Assembly (NCBI GenBank): GCA_038373865.1
Contig: JAXGGA010003010.1
Location: 46,382 to 110,381, forward strand
Direction of reading: 5' to 3'
DNA: 64,000 bases
From: Uloborus plumipes
Lineage: Eukaryota; Arthropoda; Arachnida; Araneae; Uloboridae
The position numbers were made by a program, and so were the translations under genes. Positions 21,966 to 34,778 of this stretch are shown in pieces. Numbering within the stretch: position 1 is the first letter of the stretch; every line of letters begins with the position of its first letter. The notes beneath the pieces are model-generated. The model had not been told where the DNA came from. It did no database searches and worked only from the letters and a program-made list of their open reading frames with translations.

Positions 21966-23177
21966 GGCTCCCTGCAAGTATTTCTAAGCTTTAGATTTAC
22001 TCGCATACAATTACAGCATTGTTTACCAGCATCAAGAGCATTTGAATTTGGTTTTGCAAAAAGCAAATTTTGCAATCTTTAAAACTTAAATTGTCTCCAT
22101 CACTTTATTTAAACATTAATATTTCAAATGGTAAAATTGTAATTTGTTACGCTTAGCTTGAATGCAGTCTTTAATATTTAATACATCAAGACATGCTCGG
22201 CATAGTGGAATACTTTATGAATTACTCCTTATTGTTTAGAGCAAATTTTACAATAGGTAAAACCAGATACGTGAAATTTAAATATTATTTTAACTTTCAG
22301 TGGTAAAATATACCAAAATATGCTCTGCGTAGTAAAATATAGAATTTCGCTTAAAACTCTTAGTTTTTTGGGGTTAAATAGTAGTTTGTTTGAATTGGAC
22401 AGCAAATTAACAATACAAATAGCATTTTTTTCTTCTCTTACGTTTGTGCTTGATATTTATTTATAGGTAACTTATTAATGGAGAAGAAGTTTCAGAAAAT
22501 AAAAATTTTTCGTAAAAATAAATTCGATTACTCAAAAGATAAAAATACCCTTTTTTGCCAGAAAAACCATACAAAACTGAAAGTATCAAATTTATTGATG
22601 TTTTCTATTTTTCTTGGAAGTCTGAAAAAAAGGAAGTCTTGAAAGTTCTTAAAAAAGAAGAAAGTCTTGGAAGTTATTTGTAAACAACCTATTTCAAACG
22701 GAAGGAAAGATAAGACATAATGCTGCAAAACTTTACTCACCGATTCGTTCCAGTAAACACAAATAGAATCAATCACAACCACTTACCTAAAACAGAAAAG
22801 AATAAGTATCAGATTGTTTTGTTTTAGTAATTGTTTAAATATATTACAATGTTATAATTATGTGCTGTCAATGCTTAAAGATTAGTTGCTAGATTCTCAG
22901 AAAATTACATTGTAATTTTCTGAGAAGAAAGAAAACGAAAAAGATTGAAACAACGCCGAATCGAATAAGCAAGGCATAAATTAACATAAAAGATACTTCC
23001 AAAGAGAAAAAGATTTTAAGTGAAAACAAACTAGTTTATATTAGAGTTGTTGGTTAAAAATTTGGACAAAAATGAAAATGCTGTAAATGTGATAAGAATT
23101 TGCTAAAAACACTTTTTTTTAAACAAAAGGCGGAGGTAAGGGCGTTTATCTTATTCATTTTACAAAACATTACTAGT
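21966..23177. other. no gene seen
   Basis: AT-rich spacer. No reading frame with a family motif and no terminal repeats; a weak palindrome surrounds TTTTCTGAGAA/AAAATTACA near 22895-22925. Confidence 0.45.
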
Positions 23178-23181
23178 TTAA

Positions 23182-23695
23182 CCCATTAATGCCTGACATT
23201 TTTTTTTTCAAAGATATTTTGTATACTGGTTACAAACAGTGTTTAATCGACAGGAAAAATAATAAAAAAAATATTATGTAAAAAATAATTGTTTTATTAA
23301 GGAAAGAAAAATCGTCCCTTGAAAGTTACAATAGACCCCAGATGGTACATACTTTTTTTAACTATAATTTTTTCTGCCTACGATATAATATTTAAAAGGA
23401 CATTTTATGAGAAGAAATAAAATCAGCAATTAACATAAACTGGGAAGCTGGGAATAACTTTGAAAACTTAGCTTTTTTTCTTGAGATTGTGAACGATGTC
23501 ATTTTTGATAAAGGTCATATTAAAACTGCTACAGAACACACTTTACAATGGTTATGTGCTGCAATCTGTTAATAACGAATTGAAATAATTCCAAGGTACT
23601 AATTGAACACCATTACTTGGTTGAAATGTTCATTTGGGGGAAATTCAGACCCTGTTTTGGACCGTCCCTAAAAAGGGACGCTAGGCATTAATGGT
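23182..23695. mobile_element. TTAA-flanked MITE, family 2, copy 2
   Basis: 514 bp between TTAA at 23178-23181 and 23696-23699, with termini CCCATTAATGCC and GGCATTAATGG. It aligns end to end with 7150-7661. The right terminus has lost one base of the GGG. Non-coding. Confidence 0.87.
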
Positions 23696-23821
23696 TTAAA
23701 ATATTTTTTAAACACATGCAATATTCACTACCTATTGCTTGAAAAAGAAAGATTCACTTGCAGTTTTACCGTATGCAAGTTAATCACTACAAAAAATGAG
23801 TTTCAGAGATATTTAAAGAAA

Positions 23822-23850
23822 GCCTTTTTTTTTGGGGGGGGGGGGGGGGT
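23822..23850. repeat. T/G homopolymer run
   Basis: A T-rich tract runs directly into about 17 consecutive G. Such runs are prone to assembly error. Confidence 0.8.
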
Positions 23851-24120
23851 TCCCGCACAATACTAATTAAACACAGTTAAACTTCGGTAACTCGACATGC
23901 GGATCTCTACGATCTACTTATCACTCTACTTACCTCGATATGTCGACAGTTATTTTTCCTATAGTTTGTCCTATGTTAATTTCAATGGGTGAAAACCTCT
24001 CTAACTAGACACACGTTTGCTGGAACCTTTATTATTCGATATCTACTTGCCATTTTAATCCACGTTTCTCTACCGATATTCTTTTACATTGATCATTTTT
24101 GAGAATTTGCAATTTTGGAT

Positions 24121-24380
24121 TTGAAGGGCTTGCTGCAAAAAGGAGGTAGCTCCATTTTCAATGTCTTCAAAATGTCTGTCTATTATAACTTAAAATAAAG
24201 GTCACCTTTTTTTCTAATAATTTAAAAATTCCTCTTGTATACTTCTCAGTACAGTTCTACAAGAGGATTCATAAAACTTAAAAAAACTTTTAGAATGCGA
24301 TTTTCTGCTATAAGCTTTAATGCAGACATTTTGAAGACATTGAAAATGGAGCTATCTGATTTTTGCAGCAAACCCTTCAA
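24121..24380. repeat. 260-bp inverted repeat
   Basis: TTGAAGGGCTTGCTGCAAAA at the left pairs with TTTTGCAGCAAACCCTTCAA at the right. Pairing continues through AGCTCCATTTTCAATGTCTTC and its complement, with arms of about 60 bp and a weaker inner dyad around CCTCTTGTA/TACAAGAGG. Confidence 0.8.
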
Positions 24381-24512
24381 TTAGAGAGCAGGGCTTTTCT
24401 ATTTAATAAACCTGATTAACGCGGAGCACTTATCTCTTTTCAAAAATGATTTATATTTTTATCAATAAGGAATTCAAAATTGTCCTATATAGTTTATGTA
24501 CAAGGTGGTTAT

Positions 24513-25262
24513 AAATTAACAGGAGGTGTTAGGAGCCCTCTAACTCGCGAACTACTGTGCGAAACATTGCCAAATTTCGTGAGCGGGCATATTAGACCAT
24601 GGGATTTTGATTTCTGGAATAAAAAAAAATTAGTTTGAAAAATCACCACCAGGTGGAAATTTGGCGCTGTAAAAGTGTATTACACTGAATATCGCAAATT
24701 AAACTTGAAAAGATGCTGTATAAATCAATTTCGCCAAGCAAAAATGATTGTGCTTTGCAAATGAGGTTTAATATGATCGCCGTAGAATTTTCTATTAAAA
24801 AAAAAATCACCACGAACAAAATAGCGGTCCATTTAACCAAATAGAATGCAATAATTTGCATAAACGCGTTGCGTTTAGCGATCATCTGTAAAATGACGGA
24901 CTGGGAGCATTCTCATCAAGAAATCCATTCTGATATGTTACGAGCTGCCGTAGAAAATATTGTGCATCGTATGCAGTTCTTACAACTTTACAATGACGAT
25001 CATATCAAACCACATTTGTGACAAAAAAAGTCATTTTTGCCAATAAAATGGATGCATATTTTGTCAGTAGCAATTAATTCTTTGATAATCAGAATAATAC
25101 ACTTTTACAGCGCCAAATTTCCCCTGGTGGTAATTTTTCAAACTAATTTTTTTTTTACATGAAATCAAAATCCCATGGTCTAATATGCACGCTCACGAAA
25201 TTCGGCAATATTTCGCCCAGTAGTTCGCGAGCTATAGGGCTCCAAACACCTCCTGTTAATTT
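24513..25262. mobile_element. 750-bp element with long inverted repeats
   Basis: Arms of about 180 bp (24513-24690 and 25085-25262) begin AAATTAACAGGAGGTGTTNG and run through CCATGGGATTTTGATTTC to CACTTTTACAGCGCCAAATT. Arms differ at scattered sites. No target duplication is obvious, partly because a G run follows the right end. Confidence 0.75.
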
Positions 25263-25574
25263 GGGGGGGGGGGAGAATCGTATATAGAAATTATTTTTAT
25301 AACGTAAATGGTCAGCAAAAGTAAATAAGCTATACAGAAAACATTAGGAGAGTTGATATTATTGAACCTCGGTAAGGTGACACTCGTTTAATTCGACATA
25401 TTTTCTTGTCCCCTTAGGGTGTCCAGTTATCGAGGCTCCACTGTATTGAAATTTAAAGTTAGGCTACTGATAATAAATTGCTTTTTTTCATGAGAAACCA
25501 AATAAACATGTTTGTACAGTAAAAGCGGAGTAAGACAGTTGACAAATGTAAATCAGTTAAGCGTGAAATATTTG

Positions 25575-25772
25575 TATACTTCGCAGCAGTTTAACTTGGC
25601 AGTGACGTCACTACAGGTGGAGCCAATAAGAGCTCACAAGCAGTCAGCGGTCTCCTCTAATTCGCCAAGTAGGCTGTGACGTTTTATCTAGCTCGTTTTT
25701 CATAGGCTAACGTCATGCTGTTGGCTCCGCCCGTAGTGACGTCACTGCCAAGTTAAACTGCTGCGAAGTATA
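25575..25772. mobile_element. 198-bp MITE with 40-bp perfect inverted repeats
   Basis: 25575-25614 and 25733-25772 are perfect inverse copies beginning TATACTTCGCAGCAGTTTAA. Pairing continues imperfectly for about 15 bp. Each arm carries TGACGTCA, the CRE palindrome. The outer TATA could include a TA target duplication. No coding. Confidence 0.85.
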
Positions 25773-27979
25773 GATGCTGTTAATTACACGCCGAGGGCGT
25801 AATTATTGTTTTATACCGGATAGCATTAAAGACTAATTACACTTCGCTGTCCTTCAGCATTTCCTAAGCTCTTTACCAACATTAATACAATCAAATCCGC
25901 TTACGTGCTGCTTTAGGAAGTCGAAATTTTCCATGATTGTATTCAGACAGTGGATCAAAAGGGAAATTTAAAATATGTCGTTAGTTTTAATAACATGCAA
26001 TACCTTATGAATATGAATTATTAATTTCGGAAAATTACAAAATATTCTATTTTCTCTTTAATTAGGTAGGATTTTCATTAATAGAAAGGCATTTATTAAT
26101 CTGCACACGGAAAAATTAATTAATACTATGGTCGCGACAGTAGACTGTTTTCATTTAGTGAGCTAATTATCAAGTAATCCTCTTAGTTATGAACATCAAG
26201 TTGACTTTCTTCTAGCATAAGATTCAATTTTGTAGTTATTTATAATACTTTGATTTCTTTCACATAAGTGTAAAGTTAAATAAATTGTTCGTAAATATCA
26301 AGAAAGTAGTAATAGTATAAGATTTAAATACATAAAAATAGTCGCCGAGTTCGGAGACGAAACTTAGAAGAAGTAGTTTCGGTTCTTTTTCCGTTAGAAA
26401 TGCCGCTTGGCGCATTTTTAATCTAGTCGCTATTCATTCACTTTATTTTCGGCCGTCGTGTTTAATCAAAGTTACAAAAAAAGTATTTGTTTGCAGATAA
26501 AAATCATAATTTTTGTCGTTTCAATGAACGTTTCAACAAAACCAGCATTGAACCAGCTAGAAGTTTCTTTGAAATGAAAAACGTTCTGTCAACTGAAATT
26601 AAATTAAATCCTTAACTGTAAAGTTTTCAGCCAAATTTTAGAAAAATAAATTAAAAAACAAGGAAAGTTTGGTTGAAATAATCCGCTAGCTAATAAAACC
26701 ACATTGTAAAATCCATTAAAATGTTGAATAACCTGAGAATTTAATCTATTGAGTCAGCAATAAAATTAATAATTCTAGTAAAATGTAAAATCGGAAAAAG
26801 CGAAGCAAACATCGTGGACGTAGACGTTGATTTTTTTCCCACCAAGGTTGGAAGTAAATTATTCGCAAATCCAAGTGACACGTGTTTTAGGGAAATAATT
26901 ATTTTGATTGCCCTTATGACGTCTAGATTCAGGTCCTGTAAGATTTACATTTTGCCGACGTCATATTTGATTTTAATTTATGGGCTTTGCGAGAAATCAA
27001 AGACTCCGCCAATGCAGTTATCATTTCTAAATCCATATTTTCGACACCAGATTTGGCAAGAAATTTACAAATGTTGCCGGGTGTGGTGATATTTGGCAAT
27101 TTTTCGAACCATATAGTTCATCCCTGGCACACGCTCATCGTCAAGGTCACGTGCAATGACGTCATCGTGAAACATCAAATTAGAAGTGACCTTTAGACAT
27201 GTTACATACATACATTGACATGTTCGGATTTTAATAGCATAGAATTTTAGATTTACTGTTAGAAAAAAAGATGTCCCATTACTAACTGACACTCGTCCTT
27301 TTCCAAATGCAAGTAGTCAATAACGAACAATGTTTCTTTTCTTTAACTGCTATTAAGAGTAATTTAAATTTTAGTAAGTAAAACATAAGATGTTTAATTA
27401 ATAAGAATATTTTCCTTTTCTTTTTTTTTTTTTGAATTTTTATCAAGAAAACTAAATAAAATTTGCGAAAACTTCCACTAAATGGTCAATGACTGACGAA
27501 TCACCTTATTTAGCATGCATACGTCTTTTTTTTTTTATTTTAACAAAAAAAAAATATTACTTTTAATTTCAATTAGTTTTTGAATGCAATTAATAAAACA
27601 GCGTGTGTCACTCTTTTTTTCTATTGATATAAACAGAAAACACCCAATACTCCAAATTTCTTTTCTGTTTGCCCTAAATGTTAGAGAAGCAAAAGAAAAT
27701 ACACTCAACTTTCTACCCAATTCCAAAAATAGAATTTTATACTCGATCGTTTTGTTGAACTGGAGTAATTTGAAATTGTGAATCGGATTCGTTTGCCTTA
27801 GATAAAAATTTATTTATTTATCTTTTTTTTTCTTTCCTTTTCTAACGAACCGTCGCGTTGTCCGTTTAAAAAGAGAAATACGTGGAAAATTTTGCAAGAG
27901 AAGTTTATCTGAAAACTTTCAGCCCTGGAGTTATATTGATTGAAGCTTTGATCCAAATGTTTATCAAATACTACGTAGG
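25773..27979. other. 2.2-kb stretch without recognisable features
   Basis: AT-rich, with a somewhat GC-richer portion at 26810-27200 that has overlapping frames on both strands but no family motif. T tracts lie near 27421-27434 and 27525-27535. No exon, RNA or terminal repeat can be supported. Confidence 0.4.
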
Positions 27980-30870
27980 GGTCATTCCACGTCAAGTGAT
28001 CCAAAATCTGAGAAAAATTTTACCTTACATTTTTGTATTTCTTTCACATTTGGCTCATCAATTGTACCCCTTGAGGTAATCAAAAGTCTCAATTTTTGGA
28101 TTTTTATCTCTATTATTTTTTCATTTATGAGACTTTGAACTTTGGAAAAACCCTCGTTTTTTCATGGATAAGGGAACATAAAAGGGACCATAACTCGGCA
28201 CCAAATATAGATAGAACGATTTGGTAAATGGCATTTTAAAGTACGTTAGTTGCCGCTTAATCGGATATGCAACATGACTAATTTGATAAAAATTTTCTTT
28301 TTCAAAAAATGAAATTTAAATTTCAAATTTAAATTTCTCGAAAAACATATAATTAATTTTTTTGAAAAAATTCTCAAAAATTCTTGTGTATTTTATCTAT
28401 GTTTGTACAAATTTTTAGATTGGGATCTCAATGGGATCATATTTTTTTTAATTTTTGAATAAAACTGTATAGGAAAAAAATTATATTTTTTAGATTCTAT
28501 TTATTTAAATACTAAGCTCTCTTGCTCGTGATGGTCTAAAAAGTAGTAAACAAACATGAATATGTTTAAAGTGAGCTGGCATGAGCTTATAGATTTGTCA
28601 GGTTCACCCCCTACCCCTTCCTCCCCCACACAACCACTCTTTTTTAACTCAAAACTGTTCAAAATGTTTAAAAAAAAAAAAAAACTCTTTGATACAAAAT
28701 GAATAGTAAACTTATTTAAAGTGGGGAAATGGGTTTCCTTATAGCTAGACGAAGTATCCCCCCTCCCCACCCAAATATACCATTCACACTATACCAATAT
28801 GACGTCTAACCTGGGGATGGAGTTGAGGATTATTTTCACCCTAGGTATATATATTGTTTTTCAGCCGAAGTGTTTCTTTTTCGATCCGAACTTCAAAGTG
28901 TACTTCCATTCAATATCTGAAATTTAACTTTATGATTCATTTCATCTTCTACTCCAGCACCAATCTTCAATTTTGAAGGGAGGAAATAAATGGGTCGCCC
29001 CAAGATCAAAGCAAACAGCAAAATAGCACTGTTTCTCCTTGTTATCATCGTTTTTTCTATTCTTTTCGCACAAAACTGAAAATAAATCAAAATATCAGAT
29101 CATATGTCTGTGTCAACATAACTATCTTTCCACATTATCTAGTGTGCAGCTGTTATTTAATTTTTTTAATCGTTTGTGTTATTTTTCATTTTGTTGTAAA
29201 GGAAAGTAATGCAGCAAGATATATCTATATACATATATTAAACAAACACTGCTTTTTTGAGCACAACCTCACATGTTGCACAACCTCACTTCTTTACAGA
29301 TTGCTCCCCCCCCCCTTACCCTACCTTCCCACTCCAAACTTTTATTTTTTTTATCATCCCGCCTAACCCCATTTCAAAGCCTTAGTCTCTACTGATGTCT
29401 GGTAGTGTTTCAGTTTGTTCTGTTTGTTACTCTTTCCTATTAGCTCATGAGCTTTGTACAATAAGAGAAAGGAAAGGCAGTGATGAGAACTGACATATAA
29501 CATGACACTTCGAATACTTTCAGTTTTGTGTGAAAATAATGGGAAAACATTATGAGAACAAGGGGAAACAGTGCTATTTTGCTGTTTGCTATGATCTTGG
29601 GGCGACCCATTTCTTTCCTCCCTTCAAAATTGAAGATTGGTGTTGGGGGAGGGGATGAAATGAACCATAAGTTTAAATTCAGATATTGAATGGAAGTACA
29701 CTTTGTGAAGTTCGGATTGAAAACGAAACACTTCGTCTGAAAAACAATATATACCTAGGGGGAAAATAATCCTCAAATCAATCCCCAGGTGAGACGTCAT
29801 GTTAGTATAGCGTTAATGGTATATTTGGGTGGGGGAAGGGTTGTACTTTGCCTTGTTATAAGGAAGCCCATTTACCAACTTTAAATAAGTTTATTGTTCA
29901 TTTTGTATCAAAGAAGCTTTTTTTTAGCATTTTAAACAGTTTGGGGGAAAAATGGTTGGGTCAGGAAGGAAGGGAGGGGGAGCTGACCAATGTACAAGTT
30001 AATGCGAGCTCACTTACCTAGAGTAAAAATAATAGTCAATTCAATCCCCAGGTTAGACGTCATAATAGTACAGCGTTAATGGTATATTTGGGTGGAGGAG
30101 GGGGATACTTCGTCTAGTTATAAGGAAACTCATTTACCAACTTTAAATAAGTTTACTATTCATTTTGTATCAAATAGTTTTTTTTTAAAACATTTTGTAC
30201 AGTTTTGAATTAAAAAAGAGTGGTTGTGCGGGGGAGGAAGGGGGGAGGGGGTGAACCTGACAAATCTATAAGCTCATGCTAGCTCACTTTAAACATATTC
30301 ATGTTTGTTTACTACTTTTTAGACCATCACAAGCAAGAGAACTTAGTATTTAAATAAATAGAATCTAAAAAATATCATTTTTTTCCTATACAGTTTTATT
30401 CAAAAATTCAAAAAAATATGATCCCATTGAGATCCCAATCTAAAAATTTGTACAAACATAGATAAAATACACAAGAATTTTTGAGAATTTTTTCAAAAAA
30501 ATTCATTATATGTTTTTTGAGAAATTTAAATTTGAAATTTAAATTTCATTTTTTGAAAAAGAAAATTTTTATCAAATTAGTCATGTTGCATATCAGATTA
30601 AGCGGCAACTAACGTACTTTAAAATACCATTTACCAAATCGTTCTATCTATATTTGGTGCCGAGTTATGGTCCCTTTTATGTTCCCTTATCTATGAAAAA
30701 ACGAGGGTTTTTCCAAAGTTCAAAGTCTCATAAGTGAAAAAATAATAGAGATAAAAATCCAAAAATTGAGATTTTTGATTACCTCAAGGGGTACAATTGA
30801 TGAGCCAAATTTGAAAGAAATACAAAAATGTAAGGTAAAAAACGTTGGATCACTTGACATGGAATGACCC
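27980..30870 (+). mobile_element. 2.9-kb foldback element, copy 1
   Basis: Termini GGGTCATTCCACGTCAAGTG and the inverse of GGGTCATTCCATGTCAAGTG. GTAG stands on both sides (27976-27979 and 30871-30874), a 4-bp target duplication. Arms of over 1 kb pair with each other (roughly 27980-29120 with 29510-30870), around a centre containing ATATCTATATACATATATT. The right arm holds an extra tandem duplication of about 270 bp (about 29800-30290). No transposase. A second copy in opposite orientation is at 50651-53574. A 4-bp duplication is seen in Chapaev- or Ginger-like elements, but the termini do not let me assign a superfamily. Confidence 0.85.
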
Positions 30871-32157
30871 GTAGGTGAAATGAAGGAAGCACATCTATAA
30901 TTAGCTATTTTTGGATGTAGCTTCAAAAATGGTCGAGGAATGTACTCTACTGGAGTTTTTTTATCCAATCATACAGAAAAAGCTTTAAAATTTTTAAAAA
31001 TTATTGGAGCCAAGGCGTAGATAACCAACATTTTAACTTTCTAAGTCATTTCTCCAAAAAGCAGCTGTTTTATGATATGCCCCTTTTATTTTATTGGTGC
31101 AATGAAACGCTAAATTAGTGCGTAGTATCTAACTTGAGCACAGCAAACATGTTTTAAATAAATGTAATAAGATCTTCAAGACAACTTGAAAATTAATACT
31201 TCGCACGCTCTCTTCAGAGATCACTTAATGAACAGGTAACAGATGAAAAAAGGACTTTTTAACACAAAAATAGGCAGTAGTAACTTAATTATATACAGTT
31301 CTAAACGGAAGGAAAAGGAACAAAGAGGGGAAAATATGAAGAAGAAAATTGAAGAGAAAAAATGTAAACTGAAAAAAAAAAAAAAAGAAACACTGACAGA
31401 GAAAAAGAAGTAACAAGTAAGAAGTATGAATAACGAACAATTATGATGTAAAATACATAATATAAAGAAACATCAATGAAATTTTGATTTAAAACGAAAA
31501 TTTCATGAGTGTATTGACTGGAAAACGCCTTGTTAGGCCTCCGGTTACTGGTGCTTATTGGGTTGTTGTGTAACTTTTTATTTAATACCTCCAAAAAGAG
31601 AACACACTCGGAATTGTTTTGCGTTTTTAAATTGCATATATTAATAGCAATGTTTTTACTGTCTCGTGCGAAATATGTTGCAGTTTTTAATGATACTATA
31701 CATTTCTAAAAATGAAGTTAAGAGTAAGAATTCATTCGTGCTTCATACTACTCCACAGACAGATCCACGAACTAAATTCGTTAGTGTGGAAAGAAATAAA
31801 AAACGGATTAACATTGAAATTTAATGTAAATCATTAATTTTTTTTGAATCCAATTGCTGATTTAGCTAAACAAAGGAAGAGTGAACCAGCCAGCTAAAAA
31901 TACATTCCTTTTTAAATCTAATTTTCCTAAGTCATAATAAGAACATAGCAATTGCGCAAACTTTTGATACCGTGCCAAACTAAAATGATACTTTGTTACA
32001 CGAGAAGGTTGTTACCATGTTTATTACCATTCAGAAGAAATATACAACCTAACCAAATAAGCAAATAGCTACATCTAAATGGATTTCATATAAGATCTTT
32101 ATTACTTGATGGTTTAGCCAATGTCGTTGTTAGAAAGGGGTATAAGACATCCTAATA
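30871..32157. other. no gene seen
   Basis: AT-rich spacer with an A/G-rich stretch at 31310-31410. No supported coding or repeat boundary. Confidence 0.45.
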
Positions 32158-32850
32158 TGTAAAGCAGTGAGTAACCGCCCCTAAACAAGGGCTAAGGCAG
32201 GAAAATGCAATAAGCCGCCAACTCGGTTATGTCGATCCATGGACTGCAGTTTCATGCTTATTATGCACTCATTAGTATGGAATAGGAAAGTAACCGAGTT
32301 GGAGGCAAAAATCCTCTTATAGAGCAAATAGAGCTAAAAAAAATGGTAGCTAATGTGAAATTAGAACTCGAGCGACCGCACTTGGTACGGTACAACTCGT
32401 AAATTTTAAGGCAGAGCTCGGGTATAAAGCAGTGAGTAACCTCCCAAAGCAAGGACTAAGGCAGGAACATGCAATACACCGCCAACTCGGTGATTTCGAT
32501 CTATGAACTGCAGTTTCGTGCTCATTATGTGCTTATCAGCATGGAATACGAAAGTAACCGAGATACACCTGGATCGAAATAACCGAGTTGGCGGTGTATT
32601 GCATGTTCCTGCCTTAGCTCTTGTTTAGACGCGGTTACTCACTGCTTTATACCCGAGCCCTGCCTTAAAATTAACGAGTTGTACCGCACCAAGTGCGGTC
32701 ACTCGCTGGTATTCTAACTCCACATTAGCTACCAGTTTTTTTGGCTCTATTTGCTCTATAAGAGGATTTTTGCCTCCAACTGTATTCCATGCTGATGAGT
32801 GAATAATAAGCACGAAACTGCAGTCCATGGATCCTAATATGGTTTCGAGC
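32158..32850. repeat. inverted cluster of a dispersed repeat
   Basis: Three copies of one sequence. Forward copies start near 32162 (AGCAGTGAGTAACCGCCCCT) and 32426. A reverse copy spans about 32575-32850. Shared blocks are GGCAGGAACATGCAATACAC, CCGCCAACTCGG and GACTGCAGTTTCRTGCT. The second and third copies form a dyad centred near 32570, with arms of roughly 230 bp. A diverged relative is at 8241-8400. Family unknown; no target duplication found. Confidence 0.75.
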
Positions 32851-34766
32851 AAGGAGCTGTCCAAAAAGGATGTTCTATATCGCTTATGTCCCATCCCTTT
32901 TGACCTCCTTCTCCCGTCTGCCCAGCAAAGTGGTAACAGTAAGTGGTGCCCAGCACCTAACCCCATTCCCCCTTGTCACGTATTGCAATAAATTACAAAG
33001 CACAATAAATACATTAACATATGTTATTTTTGAAAATCTGATATCGAACTTCGTGTCTCTCCCACCCTCCCGTCCTCTAGTCACAAACTGTCATGCTTTT
33101 ACGAACCAGAATTAAAGCGTGATATTCAAACTTAAAAATTTTCAGAAATTTTACAATAAAATGTACTGGCATCAATTTTGCCAGCACTTTTCAACGTAAA
33201 ATCTGATTTTACTATAAAACCTTCTATAGAAAAAACGAGAGTAGAAAGGGCGAGATCGAACTCGAGCTCTTTGCATCGTAAATCACATGGCGTATCAAAT
33301 AGTGCTACAATCGCCTATTTATTTCAATACAATTTACTGTAAACATTTATTTACTGCCCACTGTAAATTATACTGTGTAAAATACTCCATTTTACAGTAT
33401 AACTTAACACAAAAGTTTTCTGAGTTTTTTTCAGTGAACTTATAGACGACACCTAGTTGAAGGTTTTACAAAAACACCTGTAAAAAAACCAGGACTAAAG
33501 ATTTTTACTTAAAGTGGAAGGTTTGTATTTAAACAAAGTTTTATTTTTACTCAGCACCACTCTTGCGTTTTTCAAGGTAACTTTAAAGGAGTTAAGAAAA
33601 TGCCATTCTAAAATTTACGATAGAATTACAGAAAGAAAGTCTAAGGGCTGCTATAAATATACCTCCCCCCCCTGTTACGATATGCTCCCCATACCTGGTA
33701 GAAAACGTTTGTTCCTGTATAAACTAGCAGAAGACATAATTGCAATTGTGCTACACTCATGTCGTCTGTTAATAATTAAAAATAAATAAATCGTATATAT
33801 AAACATGGCACAAATTTCCTTAAACAAAACTTTTAGCCGTAATAGTATGCAGAATAAACTAATATATTATGTTTAGTTAATGCTTAAAACTCACATTTAT
33901 ATGAATTAAATCGCTCAAGAATAGTTAATTCTGAAAACATTCAAATAACTTCCTGTTAAACTGCATACATCTAGTTATTTATAACAACTATTTACAACAA
34001 CAACTTTAATTTTAAGCACATTTTTTTTCCAACATATTAACAAAATAAACTAGATAAATAACAACAATTTCCAAGCTCTCAGAAAAAGAAACCAACAGCC
34101 CTTCATACAGCCGTGAAATTTTAATACCGAGATTTCATTCATATTTATATCGCCATCCAGCCAGCCCTGTGTAAATGCGTGGACATAAAATGAGCATAAA
34201 ACTAAACCCTTTTACGGCGCTTTTTGCTCTATCTGCCTTGAAGCAGAAAACCCAAGTCACCAGAAACAAGTAGAATCGGAATAAACACTTTCTTCTATCT
34301 CATGAAATATGAAGCCCGTTTCCGGAAAATGGTTGAAGCAGGAAGATAGCTCCAGGGAGGAAATTTGAAACGAAAATTGTTGCATTAATTAAAAGGCAGA
34401 AGGATTTTGAATAATATATGATACGTAAGTAAACTATTAGTGCGTTTTGGGTTAATAAAAATCAAAGCAAATTGTAGAAATGATAAAATATGCAGGATTA
34501 AAGTTTATGGAATAGTCTCGTCGTTGCAGCAGCTGGTTTTAAAAATTATAAAACTCAACTTATAACGCGAGTAATTTTGCTGTTATGCAAGTTAGATTTT
34601 GCGACTGTAATTATATTTTACCTATGAAACGATTTTGTTGTATATTTTATTTCATACTACTATTAATTGCTATCTATTATTTTTCGTCGGAAGTACTTAA
34701 TAATCAGAATGGTTTTTACAAATACTTCAACTTTCACTTTGTTGTTACTACTTTCTTCTCCTTCAA
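32851..34766. other. no protein gene; tRNA-like trace and TTTACAGT motifs
   Basis: At 33250-33340 on the minus strand, ATTTACGATGCAAAGAGCTC followed by GAGTTCGATCTCG resembles the anticodon-to-B-box part of a tRNA-derived SINE. Just beyond, 33330-33440 has repeated TTTACTGTAAA/TTTTACAGTATAA and ends in a CAGTG preceded by a T run. It may be a diverged relative of the CACTGCAAAAAA elements at 19818 and 47561. The remainder shows nothing. Confidence 0.35.
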
Positions 34767-34778
34767 AGATGCGTTAAT
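34767..34778. repeat. SINE target-site duplication, left
   Basis: AGATGCGTTAAT, matching AGATGCTTTAAT at 35006-35017 in 11 of 12 bases. Confidence 0.8.

Larger units (their letters stand above)
23874..25443. mobile_element. pogo/Tigger-like element remnant with nested repeats
   Basis: Left end CAGTTAAACTTCGGTAACTC, right end (read inward) CAGTGGAGCCTCGATAACTG: a diverged TIR of the Tigger CAGTNRANCCTCGNTAACT type. TA follows the right end at 25444-25445; the left has CA, probably mutated. Two inverted-repeat structures lie inside (24121-24380 and 24513-25262). No transposase recognised. Confidence 0.6.

Noticed and set aside
26814..27292. Overlapping frames of 91, 69 and 75 residues in a GC-richer patch as possible host exons
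   Set aside because: None has a recognisable motif and all three overlap on both strands; no splice or codon evidence favours one.
28893..29090. 65-residue frame that recurs at 52469-52666 containing GRPIYFLPSKLKIG
   Set aside because: It lies in matching arms of the two 2.9-kb foldbacks; the six differences are all replacements, and no family motif is recognisable.
32625..32966. 113-residue minus-strand frame
   Set aside because: It overlaps the dispersed repeat and has no domain motif.
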